Assembly: GCF_031143425.1 (NCBI RefSeq)
Contig: NC_090444.1
Coordinates: 1,535,110,782-1,535,174,781 of the forward strand
Reading direction: 5' to 3'
Length of the DNA: 64,000 nucleotides
DNA from: Pleurodeles waltl
Taxonomy: Eukaryota > Chordata > Amphibia > Caudata > Salamandridae
Below the pieces are notes generated by a model. It searched no databases, was not told the DNA's origin, and was given only the letters and a program-made list of their open reading frames with translations. Shown in pieces: positions 11,861-22,918 of the stretch (its first letter is position 1; each line of letters begins with the position of its first letter). Position numbers and translations under genes: made by a program.

Positions 11861-12159
11861 TAGGTGTGTGTGTCCACCCGGTCGATGGAAGCCCGTCACA
11901 GTAACCAGGAGGCCCTGTAGCCTGAAAGAGTGGCCGATGTGCCTGCCAGAAGGAGGAAGGGCAAGGAGCATGGGAAACTCGCCCCTGAAATTCCCACAGT
12001 CCAGGAGGAGGCTGAACCTGAGGGGGATGCCCCAGAGCCTACAGGGGAACAAATGGTGGACTGGGAGAGGTTCCTGAGCTGACTCAGTGGCAGCAGGAAG
12101 GGGGACCCACCAGGGAAGCATTCTGTGAGGCACAGAAGGTATGCCGTAATCTAGAGGGT

Positions 12160-13230
12160 TTGCGGCAGCAGGCTGCAGATCAGGCATCAGGCAAGGAGTC
12201 TGTACCACACTTGATCTACTGGGAGGACGGCCTCCTATATAGTGTGCCTAAGGTTGCTGAGCCTGGGTCAGCCCGTGTGCTGGTGGTTCCACAGAGCTTC
12301 AGAGCCTTCCTATTGGGTCTAGCTCATAATTTGCCTTTAGCTGTATATTTGGGGCAGGACAAGACACCCACTTTTACTGGTCCCAAATGCGCAGGCACTC
12401 TGATGCGCAGTGTAGGTCTTGCCAAACTTGTCAGGCAAGAGTGGGAGGAAATATAAGGCTCCCCTCCAACCTTTTCCTATAGTCAGCATCCCCCTTGAGC
12501 GGGTTGGTATTGACATTGTGGGGTCTCTGGATCCCAAGAAAGCCATGGGCAACAGGTTTATCCTGGTCTTGGTGGACCATGCCATCAGGTACCCAGAAGC
12601 CATTACTTTAAGATCAATCACTGCCCTGTGGTAGGCCGTGGTTTGATGGGGGTTATTACTTTGCATCCGGTTCCCAAAGGAGGTGGTATCTGATGGGGTA
12701 CCAACTTCATATCTACATATATAAAGTCTCTATGGAAGGAGTGTGGGGTAACCTACAAGTTCACCACTCCTTACCATCCCCAAGAAAACGGTCTGGTTGA
12801 GAGATTCAACCACACCTTGAAGGGCATGATTATTGACCTGTCACAATGCTTCATGTGTAAGTGGGACGTCCTCTTGTCATGCCTTCTGTTCGCCTACAGG
12901 GAAGTACCACAAATGGGTCTTGAATTTAGCTCTTTTTAGTTACTGTATGGCCACCTTGTGAGGGGACCTTTGGGTCTGGTTAGGGAAGGCTTGGAGAAAG
13001 CCTCTAGTAAGCCTCCCCCACCAGGATGTAGTCAGTTACATGTTTGCTTTTAGGAGCCAGACAGCCCACTTCAGGAAACTCGACCAGGCAAACCTGGAAG
13101 CAAGCCAAGAAGACATAAAATGCTAGTATGACCAGATTGCCACTCTGATTGAGTTTCAGCCTGGCCAGAAAGTGTGGGTCATGGCCCAGTGGAGCCTCGG
13201 GCTCTACAGGATAAGTGAACTAGGCCTTTT
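12160..13230 (+). pseudogene. Integrase remnant, located upstream of reverse transcriptase (Gmr1-like order)
   Basis: The order is zinc-binding region (LLGLAHNLPLAVYLGQ; the second His of the HHCC finger appears to be Tyr), then the catalytic core starting ERVGIDIVGSLDPKKAMGN (first Asp), a damaged second block (VVSD then scrambled) and an intact third block NGLVERFNHTLKGM with the catalytic Glu, then a GQKVWV C-terminal piece around 13160. Alignment with the intact integrase at 30283-32793 is clear throughout. Several stops and frameshifts inactivate it. Its position before RT is the pol order of Gmr1-type Ty3/Gypsy elements. Confidence 0.8.
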
Positions 13231-14650
13231 CAGGTGGTGGCGTGCAAGAGTTATGTCACCTATCTGGTGAACATGTGGGCTCCTGTGAACCCTTTAAGGG
13301 TCCTGCAAGTGAACAGCCACAAACCTCACTTTGAGAGGTCTGAGTTAACAATGCTCTTGGCTACAGAGGATGGGGTGGAGGAGGAGAGTGAGCCTCTTCC
13401 TGACCTCCTGTCAGCACAGGTGAAAGATGGGTCTGTGGAGGGTGTGACCCTCTCCCCATCCCTGACCCCAGAGCAACAGGTGGACTGTCTCAATTTGTTG
13501 GAGCAGTTTGCCTCCTTGTTTTCCTTGACCCCAGGGGTCACTCTTCTGTGTACACATGATATGGACACTGGGGACAGTCCACCTGTAAAATACAAGTTTT
13601 ACAGAGTGACTCACAAGGTCAGGGCTAACATCAATGTTGAGGTTTCCAAGATGTGAGTGTTAGGGGTTATTTAGTTCTCCAGCAGTCCTTGGACCAGCCC
13701 AGTAATCTTGGTCCCAAAAGCTGCTGCCCCCGGTGCATTCCAGAACTCAGGTTCTGTGTGGACTACTGTGGACCAAATGCCATCACGAAGACTGACGTGA
13801 AACCCATCCCCAGAATTGATGATCTCGTTGATCGGTTGGGAGCTGCCAGGTTTCTCAGCATGTTTGAAATAACATCTGGGTACTGGCAGATTTCCCTAAC
13901 TGATGGGGCAAAGGAGATGGGTACTACCCATTCTGGGTTATGCCCTTTGGGATGAAAAATGCCCCTGCCATCTTTCAGGGGTTTGTCAACCAGGGTTTGG
14001 CTGGGTTGGAGGGTTTCAGTACAGCCTACCTGGATGACACTGCAGTGTTCAGCCCCAGCTCGGAGGAAAACCTGCAGCACCTCTGTGAAGTATTGAAAGC
14101 TCTGCCAAAGGCAGGCCTCACTATTAAGGCTGTAAGTTCCAAATAGGGCAGGGATCTGTGGTTTACCTGAGACACCAGGTGGGGAGGGGCCAGGGGGCAC
14201 CACTGCAATCAAACATTGATTGCATTCTGGCTTGGGAGCCTCTCAAGACCCAGACAGAGGTGAGAGCATTTCTAGGTCTCACAGGATACTACAGGAGGTA
14301 TGTCAAGGGCTATGGCACTATTGTTGCCTCCTTGACTGAGCTGACTTCTAAGAAACAACCCCAAAAGGTGATCTGTACTGAGGCTTCCCAGACCGCTTTT
14401 GATGCCCTGGAGGCAGCAATGTGCACGGCACCCGTGATAAAGGCACCTGAGTTCTCCAAGGAATTAGATGTGCAGATGGATGCTTCAGAGCATGGTGTGG
14501 GAGCAGTACCTGCACAGCTAAATGAAGAGGGCCTAGACCAGCCTGTAGCCTTCATTAGTAGGAGGTTACGTCAATGCTGATGGTCTATCCAGATTCTTCC
14601 ACCTTAGTAATGAGAACTCCGATGAGGTTGGGTAGTTCTCCCATCTTTCA
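13231..14650 (+). pseudogene. pol: Reverse transcriptase and truncated RNase H of the Gmr1-like element
   Basis: Visible RT blocks: LRFCVDYCGPNAITKTD (13747-13797), a degraded first catalytic block (SMFEITSGYWQI, Glu where the Asp of TFDLTAGYWQ is expected), MPFGMKNAPAIFQ (13940), and AYLDD (about 14026-14040). The connection and early RNase H follow (RAFLGLTGYYRRYVKGYG; VQMDASEHGVGAV). After FISRRL (about 14566) the frame jumps to NADGLSRFF, the last block of pol. Compared with the related element, about 78 residues including two RNase H catalytic positions are deleted. Stops and frameshifts are frequent. Confidence 0.8.
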
Positions 14651-14664
14651 GCTCGGGGGGCATG
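14651..14664 (+). promoter_or_regulatory. Polypurine tract next to the downstream LTR
   Basis: The short run GCTCGGGGGGCATG lies directly before the TGTTAG start of the LTR. In LTR retrotransposons this site primes plus-strand DNA synthesis. It is short and interrupted by pyrimidines, so the call rests mainly on position. Confidence 0.5.
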
Positions 14665-16898
14665 TGTTAGTCCTGGCATCCTTGGCGTGGTCTCCTCTGT
14701 CTTGTTTTACCTCTGCTTCCTATGTTTTGACTGTGTGCTGGACTTTGTTTTTGTTGGTTTTGGTACTCTGGGCACTTTACCACTGCTGACCAGTGCTAAA
14801 GTGCAAGTGCTCTTTGTGTAAACTGTATGTGTCATTGGCTTTCTCATGATTGGCATGTTTGATTTACTAGTAAGTCCCTATGAAGGTGCATTAGAGCTTC
14901 CAAGGGTCTGTAAATCACATGCTACAAGTGCGCCTGCAGCACTGATTGTGCCAGCCACATGAGTAGCCCTGTAAATATGGCTCAAAACTGCCACTGCAGT
15001 GTCTGTGGGTGCAGTTTTAAACTGCCAATTCGACCTGCCAGGCCCAACCCTTCCCTTTTTATACACGTGAGGCACCCCTAAAGTAGGCCCTAGGTAGCCC
15101 CATGGGCAGGGTGCAGTGTATGTTAAAGGAAGAACATGTAGTGATGTGTTTTATATGTCCTGACAGTGAAATACTGCCAAATTTGGTTTTCACAGTTGCA
15201 GGGCCTATCTCTCTTATAGGTTAACATGTGGGCTGCATTTAAATATCTTTTAAGTGTAGTCTCTCTTTGGAAGCGGATAGAGATCTGGAGTTTGGGATCT
15301 CTGAACTCACAATTTAAAAATACATCTTTTGGTAAAGTAGTTTTTTAGATTGTCAGTTAACAAATGCCACTTTTGGAAAGTGGGCATTTTCTTGCTTAAC
15401 CATTCTGTGCCTCTGCCTCCTTGTGTATTCCATTTCTGAGTCAGACTGATGATTGGACTGTTTGTGAATCTCCACTAGACAGTGCCGCAAAGGGTCTGGG
15501 GTGTAGCCTGCATATTGTGATCAGTCTCCTGGGATAGAGTGGGAAGGGAGGAGCTGACACTTATACCTGAAAGGGCTATGCCTGCCCTCACACAATGCAG
15601 TCTCCAACCCCCTGGTGTGTGTCTGGAGCCAGGCCTGGGCAAGGCATGATCTTGTCAACAACTGAGACTTTCCTTTGAAGCTTGCCAACTTCAAAGGCAG
15701 AAAGGGGTATAAGTAGTGGACCCAAAACCCCAGATTTCTGGATTACCTCTGGAATCAAGAGGAACCTCTGCCAAGGAGAAGAACTAGAGGAGGAGTACTG
15801 CCCCTTTGCCTGTGACTGTGCTTTGCTGGGTTGGCCTGCAGTTGCTGCTTCTACCTGAGAGAGGACAAATAGTGGACTTTGTGGTATATTCCTACTCTTG
15901 AAGTGTCTCCAAGGGCTTGGACTGAGCTTGCCTCCTGTTTTGATGTCTCAGGGCCATCAGAGACTTCCTCTGCCAGCACCTGGACTCTCTGCTGGGACTC
16001 CTACCCGGCCAAGTGGTGCCTACTCTAGCCCCTGGGCCCTTGAAAGGTAAAGCTGGTGAAACTAAAACTGAAATACACGCACATGAACCGTGTGTTGAAA
16101 AATTCAACATGCCACCTGCAATGCAGCTGTAAAAAGGACGCAGCACCTGCATCCCGGCTGAGAAATTGACGCGGTCACCACCTGCATCTCGGCTGGGAAA
16201 ACGATGCATCACCTGCATCACAGCTGGAGAAACGATGCAACACCCGCTTGCGGCTCCTGAAATCAATACCATCCCTATGCAGCGCAGTTCCGCATCACAG
16301 GCCAGATTTCGCACGCATCATTGCTGGGTGTCAAAATCAACGTGAATCTGCCCAAATCTGAGGTGCCCATCTGGAAATCGACGCATTGCTCTCTTGTGTG
16401 AGAGAAAAATGATGTATTGCCTACCCGACCAGAGAAGAAACAACTCATGGCTTCACTTGTAAGGAATCAACTCATCGCTGACTTTTCTGACACATGCGCG
16501 CCCGCGTGGCTTTATTATTGACGCAAACCAAGTACTTTGTGTAACATCAGCGCATCCATTGTTTTCTTTGGAATAAGACTCTTTTTGATTTAAAATTCTT
16601 AACTTTATTTGTGTATGTTAAATATTTGTTGTTTTGGTCATGTTTTTTAGATAAATATTGGCTATTTTTCAAAACCAGTGCTGTGTCCATTTTGTAGTGT
16701 TTTCACTGTATTTCTGCGTGTGTTTGTACCAATTCTTTCCACATTGCCTCTGAGATAAGCCTGATTGCTTGTGCCAAGCTACCAAGGGGGTGAGCAGAGG
16801 TTGTCTGAGGAGTGTAACTCCCTTACCCGGACTAGAGTGAGGGTCCCTGCTTGGATAGAGTGCAAACTGACTGCCAACCAGAGTCCCAATTTCTAACA
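14665..16898 (+). mobile_element. Downstream LTR (2,234 bp) of the old Gmr1-like element
   Basis: The LTR starts TGTTAG and ends CTAACA, a perfect terminal inversion of TG…CA type. It is followed by CAAAT; the partner target duplication is lost because the upstream LTR is truncated. Homology to the solo LTRs at 2541 and 61194 and to 8706-10540 shows this family is repeated in the window. Roughly 16020-16330 holds loosely repeated GACGC/CACCTGCATC motifs, a region that differs between family members. Confidence 0.85.
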
Positions 16899-16984
16899 CA
16901 AATATATACACAACAGTGGATGTTGTGTCACTATGTATCTCAATACAGGATTTAGGATGGTCTAAAAGCCTGTGCATATTTCCT

Positions 16985-18490
16985 GCATAGCACATCAATG
17001 AATTAATTGGAGCTTACACAGATTTTGTTAGAAATGTTGTCTCACCAATAATATCTTTATCTTTGATGGTGAATATTATATTCAAAAGAAAGGAACAGTC
17101 ATGGGAATATCTTTTGCTCCAACCTATGCCAACCTCATGATGGGCCACTGGGAAGCGGAATGTATATGGACAGAATAAAATGCTTAGATCCTTAACAAGC
17201 TCATATTATGGGTTTGCTTCGTTGATGATCTTTTCTTAATCTGGGAAGGCGAGCAGAATGAATTGGAGATATTTCTAAATTCACTAAAACACAATCCACT
17301 CTGACTACAATTTACATTTGAGACAAGCAAGGATAAAACAACTTTCTTGGATATAAATGTTTATATTGAATGCAAGAAGATTTGTACAAAATTATACAGC
17401 AAACCTACCAGCTGTAATAGTATTTTATTTGCCAACAGTTCATATCCTAAAGCACTCAAGTGGAGTGTGCCTTAGGGAGAATTCTTAAGAGCTAGAAGAA
17501 ATTGCTCGGAATTGAGTGACTTTAAAATACAGGGTGAAGAGATGTTTTAGAGATTTATCACAGTTCATATCCTAAAGCACTCAAGTGGAGTGTGCCTTAG
17601 GGAGAATTCTTAAGAGCTAGAAGAAATTGCTCGGAATTGAGTGACTTTAAAATACAGGGTGAAGAGATGTTTAAGAGATTTATCAAAAGGGGGTACCTGG
17701 TATCCGTGCTGGAAAATGCCAGGAAAAGAGCTAAGGAAAAGAACAGGTAGGACTTATTAGTCCCTGAAAATACAAGAGGAAGAAAAAATTATCAGGATCA
17801 CACCATTAGATATATTATGGACTATAACCGTTCAGATAAAGAAATTAAAACAACCCTCAGAAAGAATTTGAGGATTATGAGGAAAGATAAGGAGCTAAAT
17901 GAGTGGATAATGGAACATCCAAGAATTACCTACAGAAAAACACCATCTCTAAATGACTTGTTAGTCAAAAGCTACTTACCCTCACAAAGAAGTGGGGCAA
18001 GAAACTGGCTTTAGATGGAGAGTTTTTTCAAATGTACCAAATGCAAGGCCTGCCAGAATGGCAAGAATACAGTAGAGCTCAAATGCCTGGATGGGTCCAT
18101 AATGAGAATCACAGAATGGATATCATGTGAAACTCCATTTGTCATCTGTTCCCTAGAATGTGGATAGGGCAAAATATACATAAGGAGTACTGTAAACACA
18201 CTGAAATTACACTTATTGCAACATCTAAGAGCAATACCTATGTTATTGTTAAACATATTTGGGAATATCATGCTGGAGAATATAAGGATGTTCGTTTATA
18301 TGGTATGCATCATGTGAAGACCAATATAAGAGGAGGAGATCGAGAATTGACCCTAGAGCAGAATCTAGGTGGATCATGATAATTGAAACAGAAATACCTT
18401 GGGGTCTTAACACAGATGCAGAATTTTATGTTCATTTATGAACAAATCATGGAGTTTGATATGACATCCCTGTTACCCTCGATGTTTGAA
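16985..18490 (+). pseudogene. Penelope-like element: reverse transcriptase plus GIY-YIG endonuclease remnant
   Basis: In broken frames I read EYYIQKKGTVMG…FAPTYANLMMGHWE (17065-17160), the conserved Penelope block before the catalytic site, then a catalytic FVDDLFLIWEG (about 17216-17250) where YIDD is usual. Next come KTTFLDINV, the KPTSCN block and an R-RRNCS region. A linker at 17817-18014 has the TYRKTPSLNDLLVKSYLP motif typical just after Penelope RT. A CTKCKAC cysteine motif (18040) and a decayed GIY-YIG-type region (YIKEYCKH…EYHAG…IRGGDRELTLEQ) lead to an IPWGLN end near 18400. Stops and a 125-bp duplication abolish coding. Confidence 0.8.
17435..17684 (+). repeat. Recent 125-bp tandem duplication inside the Penelope RT
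   Basis: Bases 17435-17559 and 17560-17684 are nearly identical (a TTTTAG versus TTTAAG difference near the end). The unit is not a multiple of three, so it also shifts the RT frame. Its near-identity, against the decay of the host element, indicates it arose after the element died. Confidence 0.95.
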
Positions 18491-19085
18491 CATTTGGGAA
18501 CCCAAACTGTGAAAAAATGCTATCCTCTCACTCATTATCTTCCTCTTTTCTCTTCTTTTTTCTATATAGTTTGTTCTATATTACTTATAGTTATGTTGTC
18601 TTTCATGTGATCTTATTAACTCTCTTTGCCTATATAAGACATTGCATGAATCAGGTGGTTATGAATTTGCTTGTCTTCATGAAATTAGTTGATGATTTAG
18701 ATACGGATAAATATTTGGTACTTTGGCAAAATTGTTACTTTACCAGGATTGCAACTATTGAAGGTAGCAGAATAACGGCTATTGTCCATTTTCCCTTTTT
18801 ATGATAAATAATTAGTATAATATTGAGTTAAATCTGTGAAGGAATATTGAGAATGTTTGCTAATTTGAACTGTGAAAAACAAATGCTGTGTCTGCATCTT
18901 AGCACATATTTCCTTTGATTAAAAAACTTGTGAAGACATACCAAAAAACTTTAACAGAAGTGATAATTAACTTGAGCAAATTTTTTATGAATTATGTAAT
19001 TATTATGTGATTTGGATTGCCCTATTCTCTGCAAGGGGTGTTTATTGAATAGAAAAAGTTCTATACGGTAAAGAGGAAGTCATTT
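18490..19085. other. AT-rich spacer with no recognised feature
   Basis: The region contains short open frames rich in Leu, Phe and Ser, but no domain, RNA gene or repeat shared with the rest of the window. It may be the untranslated 3' part of the Penelope element. Confidence 0.4.
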
Positions 19086-19558
19086 AATATAAACGTAGCA
19101 GGTGCCCCAGTTGAAGCTCAGCTTCTGGAAAGGACAAGCCACCCTAACTCTTGGGCTTGGCAAAGATAAAGCAAGGCTGTGCGCTCAGAGATTCCATAGC
19201 AGAAAAAGATCTAGAATCCTTCCTGGCGGTGAATTGATGATGTACTGGAGCGTAATCTGTATCTGACTGTGACGCGCGGTTTCTATCTTCCTCACCTGGA
19301 GACACAGAGTAGAAGGTTCTCCCTTTATAAGTCACCTGTAAGCTCCGCCCGCTGAGCCACGCCCCGTCCACCCTCGAAGTAGGCAAAGGAATTCCCGCCT
19401 TTTACCAGGATGATGGACAGCTTTCCGAAACGACCCCACTGCGTTTACCTCCGATTCAGGTGGTGCGTTGTTGATGCGCAGAAGCACGAGGACATCTCCA
19501 CAAAGACGCACTAATAACAATAACATTGCCAAAGGCACACAAGGTTGCGGGAGACGTT
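19086..19558 (-). repeat. Promoter-like repeat, copy 1 (GC boxes and TATA on the minus strand)
   Basis: This copy is repeated at 19717-20090 with period 631. Read on the minus strand it has GGGGCGTGGC and GGGCGGAGC GC-box-like motifs at about 19341-19370, then CTTATAAAGG (TATA-like, 19323-19332), then CAGGTGAGG, which resembles a splice donor. This looks like a polymerase II core promoter, perhaps the 5' end of a transposon. Which element it belongs to is unknown. Confidence 0.5.
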
Positions 19559-19716
19559 TTCACTGTGGTCCATCACGTAGCTTTAGTGTACAATATAAAC
19601 GGTGTATATAAAACATGCTAGGTAACGCTTACTGACTTACTGGTAGAAAATACTCCGGTTTGGTAGGCCATGATGCTCATTTTACAGAAACTAAACCTCA
19701 ACAGAAAGCACTTACA

Positions 19717-20090
19717 AATATAAACGTAGCAGGTGCCCCAGTTGAATCTCAGCTTCTGGAAAGGACAAGCCATCCTAACTCTTGGGCTTGGCAAAGATAA
19801 AGCAAGTCTGCGCGCTCAGAGTTCCCATAGCAGAAAAAGATTTTAGAATCCTTCCTGGAGGTGAATTGATGTAAGCTCTGCCCGGTGAGCCACGCCCCGT
19901 CCACCCTCGTAGTAGGCAAAGGAATTCCCACCTTTTACCAGGATGATGGACAGTTTTCCAAAACGACCCCACTGCGTTTACCTCCGATTCAGGTGCTGCG
20001 TTGTTGATGCGCAGAAGCATGAGGACATCTCCACAAAGACGCACTAGTAACAATCACATTGCCAAAGGCACACAAGGTTGTTGGAGACGT
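19717..20090 (-). repeat. Promoter-like repeat, copy 2, lacking the TATA segment
   Basis: The sequence matches 19086-19558 except for an internal deletion equivalent to about 19240-19338, which removes the TATA-like box and downstream ~90 bases. It then joins LINE sequence at about 20096. The open frame at 20001-20489 is a chimera of this repeat and the LINE. Confidence 0.8.
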
Positions 20091-20095
20091 TTCCC

Positions 20096-20620
20096 CCATG
20101 ACCCATCACGAATCAAGAATTCCGCATCCAGGCTACTACTACATATAAAGCCGCAAGCACACATCTCCCCTGCCTTGAGAGCACTACACTGGTTACCCGT
20201 TGCCAGAAGATGCACTTTCAAGCTGCTTTGTATCACCCACAAAGCTATACATGGAACAGGACCGCTTTTTATCAGAAAGAAAATGACCAAATACATCCAA
20301 CAAAGAACCCTCTGCTCAAGACTGGCACCCCGCCTTAGAACACCACCATACAAGAAAAAGAGTATAGGTGGTACATCCTTCTCCGTCCAAGCAGCCAAAC
20401 TATGGAATTCATTACCCCCAACTATAAGAGCCACAGATAACTTTCTGGTCTTCAGAAAACTACTCAAGAGTTGGCTCTTTCCTTCATAACCACCTTTTTC
20501 AAACAACTATGAACTGCATATGCCTATGTGGATAAATATTTTTTTCAGATTATATGTATATTTCTATTTATTTATAGTTTCTTTGGAAAATATGTATTAC
20601 TACTATGTCATAAAAATAAA
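20096..20620 (+). pseudogene. LINE C-terminal reverse transcriptase fragment (CR1/L2-like), largely open
   Basis: The frame 20096-20489 reads through the conserved end of CR1/L2-type ORF2: LHIKPQAHISPALRALHWLP, CTFKLLCITHKAIHG, then SFSVQAAKLWNSLPPTIR and FRKLLKSWLFPS, then stop. The motifs LHWLPV, FK…THKA and AKLWNSLP…L…FK-LK-WLF are diagnostic of this position. Only the last ~130 residues are present, as expected for a 5'-truncated insertion. An A-rich tail with ATAAAAATAAAATACACACAC follows at about 20600-20635. Confidence 0.85.
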
Positions 20621-20696
20621 ATACACACACACTCTTTAAACCTGTCTGACTAAAGTATTTTTTTTACCCATGATTCTAATTATGTATTGTATGTGC

Positions 20697-20699
20697 ATA

Positions 20700-20789
<90 letters not shown>

Positions 20790-20814
20790 TACACATACAC
20801 ATATATATACATAT

Positions 20815-20868
<54 letters not shown>

Positions 20869-20905
20869 ATATGTATATATATGTGTATGTGTATGTGTAT
20901 ATGTT
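20697..20905. repeat. Compound GT/TA microsatellite
   Basis: (GT)n passes into long (AT)n with interspersed (AC)n and (GT)n blocks. It generates many spurious Tyr-Ile-His-Thr-rich open frames on both strands. Confidence 0.98.
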
Positions 20906-21449
20906 GTTTCTGTGCTTGGCATGTTCGTGGATCATTGCATGGCTCCTGGTTTTTTGGGTTGTTATACTAGATATCTATGAATCCCTGCTCTCATCTTATC
21001 ACACTTATCTACTCATCACTCTTATGTCATGTCTCTATCAAACTATCCTCCATTCTCACTCTGACTCATCCCAAATCCCTTCTACCACTTTCATCTCCTA
21101 AATATCTCTGCCTAAGCTCTTCCCTCCACATCTAACTCACCAAACCTCACTCTACCTCTGTGACCTCCCACACAACCCTACTACATTCTCCTGCATTCAT
21201 CTCACCCTGCTACTATGCTCTCCCTAACCCTTCCACATTTTCTTCCCCCTCCACCCCCCTTTACTCATCCCAAGCCTTTGGGTTGAGTAAATGAAGGATA
21301 TACTCCCAATTAACACCTCTGGATTTATTTCCTCCTCCACCCCTCCATTACTCCAGTCTAACTAACAAACTCTCATATCCGTGGCTCAAATTAACTCATA
21401 ATAATACTAAAACTGTACTCATTATTTAACGATACTAGTCCATCACTAA
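20906..21449. other. Pyrimidine-rich spacer, possibly LINE 3' untranslated sequence
   Basis: The segment is strikingly C/T-rich on the plus strand between about 21000 and 21360 (repeated CTCCACC, CTCATCC, CTACC). It precedes a LINE-type 3' terminus, so it may be that LINE's untranslated region. No coding frame of note. Confidence 0.35.
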
Positions 21450-21562
21450 TTCTTGTTGGGTTCCGGAGTAGCGTGCTACTCATCGAAAAGCGCTTCGACG
21501 CCTCGTCAGGGGTAGTAAGCGCTATATAAATACGATTACAATACAATACAATACAATTTACT
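21450..21562 (+). mobile_element. LINE 3' terminus with (ACAAT)n tail
   Basis: The sequence AAAGCGCTTCGACGCCTCG, then GTAGTAAGCGCTATATAAAT, then repeated ACAAT units is the form of 3' end used by CR1/L2-type LINEs, whose tails are short tandem repeats instead of poly(A). It probably belongs to the element whose untranslated region precedes it. Confidence 0.6.
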
Positions 21563-21684
21563 AAACGTGATCTGTGTATATATACCTTTAAGAGAAGGGT
21601 TGGACAAAAAGGGGAATGTTCCTTTAAATTAATGTTTTGCCCTGCACTATGTGATGGCCCAGTTGAAGGCTTTTGCAGAAAACT

Positions 21685-22235
21685 ATATATTAACTTAAAA
21701 AAAAGTTTACAGGGACGTATAGTTAGGCTTACATTTTAAATGTACAAAACCATAGAAATTCACCAGTTATTGTTAGAGCTACCTTGAATAACTAAGATTT
21801 GTGCCCAAAGGTAACCATAACTCGAGCCACCGTCATGCATAGTTTTTTGTCTAATATTTTACTTCAAATATAACATTAATATTATCAATGATGTTATCAA
21901 AGATGTCATGAGTGCCGTAATTTGTGGGATAATTAGCAGGGCATGGTGAGAGCACGAGTTATAGTTACCTTAGGACACGAGTAGTAGTGCCCTATGGGAA
22001 TTATAATGGGAAACACAACTTTTTTGACGCCCCCCCTTTTTTTTTTTGGCCCTTGCTTGACAGATCACCCCAAAACTTTCCGTGAGCAACAAGAATCACA
22101 GGCACACTTTTTTGGAACATTCCATGAAGATTCATCAAACAGTACCGAAGATATAGGCAAGTCAAAAAACGATAATAGGTAATATTTGTATATATTATAT
22201 ATATAACCTTTGTTTTTTCAGTGAATTTCTAAGAT
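21685..22235. mobile_element. TIR-like interspersed repeat, copy 1 (possible non-autonomous DNA transposon)
   Basis: The left end (CTTAAAAAAAAGTTTACAGGGACG, about 21693) and the right end read in reverse (TTCACTGAAAAAACAAAGGT from about 22227 leftward) resemble each other in inverted orientation. The internal sequence (CACCAGTTAT…TGTCATGAGTGC…AATTAGCA…GCATGG) recurs at 40740-41020, and the GACAGATCACCCCAAAACTTTC block at about 22060 recurs at about 40508. No protein is encoded. Classification is uncertain. Confidence 0.5.
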
Positions 22236-22918
22236 TTTTTTTAAATTCTATTTCCTAACTTTAATGTCCCTTTAACATTTTGTATTTTCATGGAATTCTA
22301 AGGTGTGTTTGAGTGTATTTTAAAACTACTACTTGTGTACAATGTTTTTTTTTTTTAGGTAATTATCATTGTTTTCTCATACATACTTAGATGTTAACCC
22401 CAGATGTCTGAGGGAAAAAGTGTTAGGAATCCTTTCATTAATCTCTCTGCCACAATGAAATCCACAAACCCTGTACAGTGTTACAAATTGAATTGAAGAC
22501 GCCCCATACTTCTTATAAATGTGCTGCTGATACTGTTTTATACTTTATTCAGTAATTACACAGTTCTGAAGTAGTACTGTAATATCATTATTTTTTAAAA
22601 TTAATTTTGGAACTTCTGCACCAACCGCGGTTCAATAGTAGCAGAGCGGCAAAGCTCTATGGTTTCCATTCCGATCATGTGACTGGAATGAATCTGCGGT
22701 TTGGATCCGCAGATTCGCAATAATTTTCATGGATCTGTGACTCAAGTTTGGAACTGCAGAGCCACTCAATGTGTGAAGAGCAATCTGGCATTTCATCAGT
22801 TGCTTTTGAACCACACCTAGTTTTGGGTAGGACCACTCTGTAAAACAGTTATTCTACTGCTACCTCTTGGAGGGAGAAGCATCTCACCTGTGATCCTCCT
22901 TCCACAGAAGTTTCCAGA
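22236..22918. other. AT-rich spacer with no assigned feature
   Basis: No gene or confident repeat is seen. Around 22620-22760 there is a short inverted GGATCCGCAGATTC-like motif (TCTGCGG…CCGCAGA), a small potential hairpin. Confidence 0.35.

Noticed and set aside
20636..21101. Tyr/Ile/His/Thr-rich open frames
   Set aside because: They are translations of the GT/TA microsatellite.
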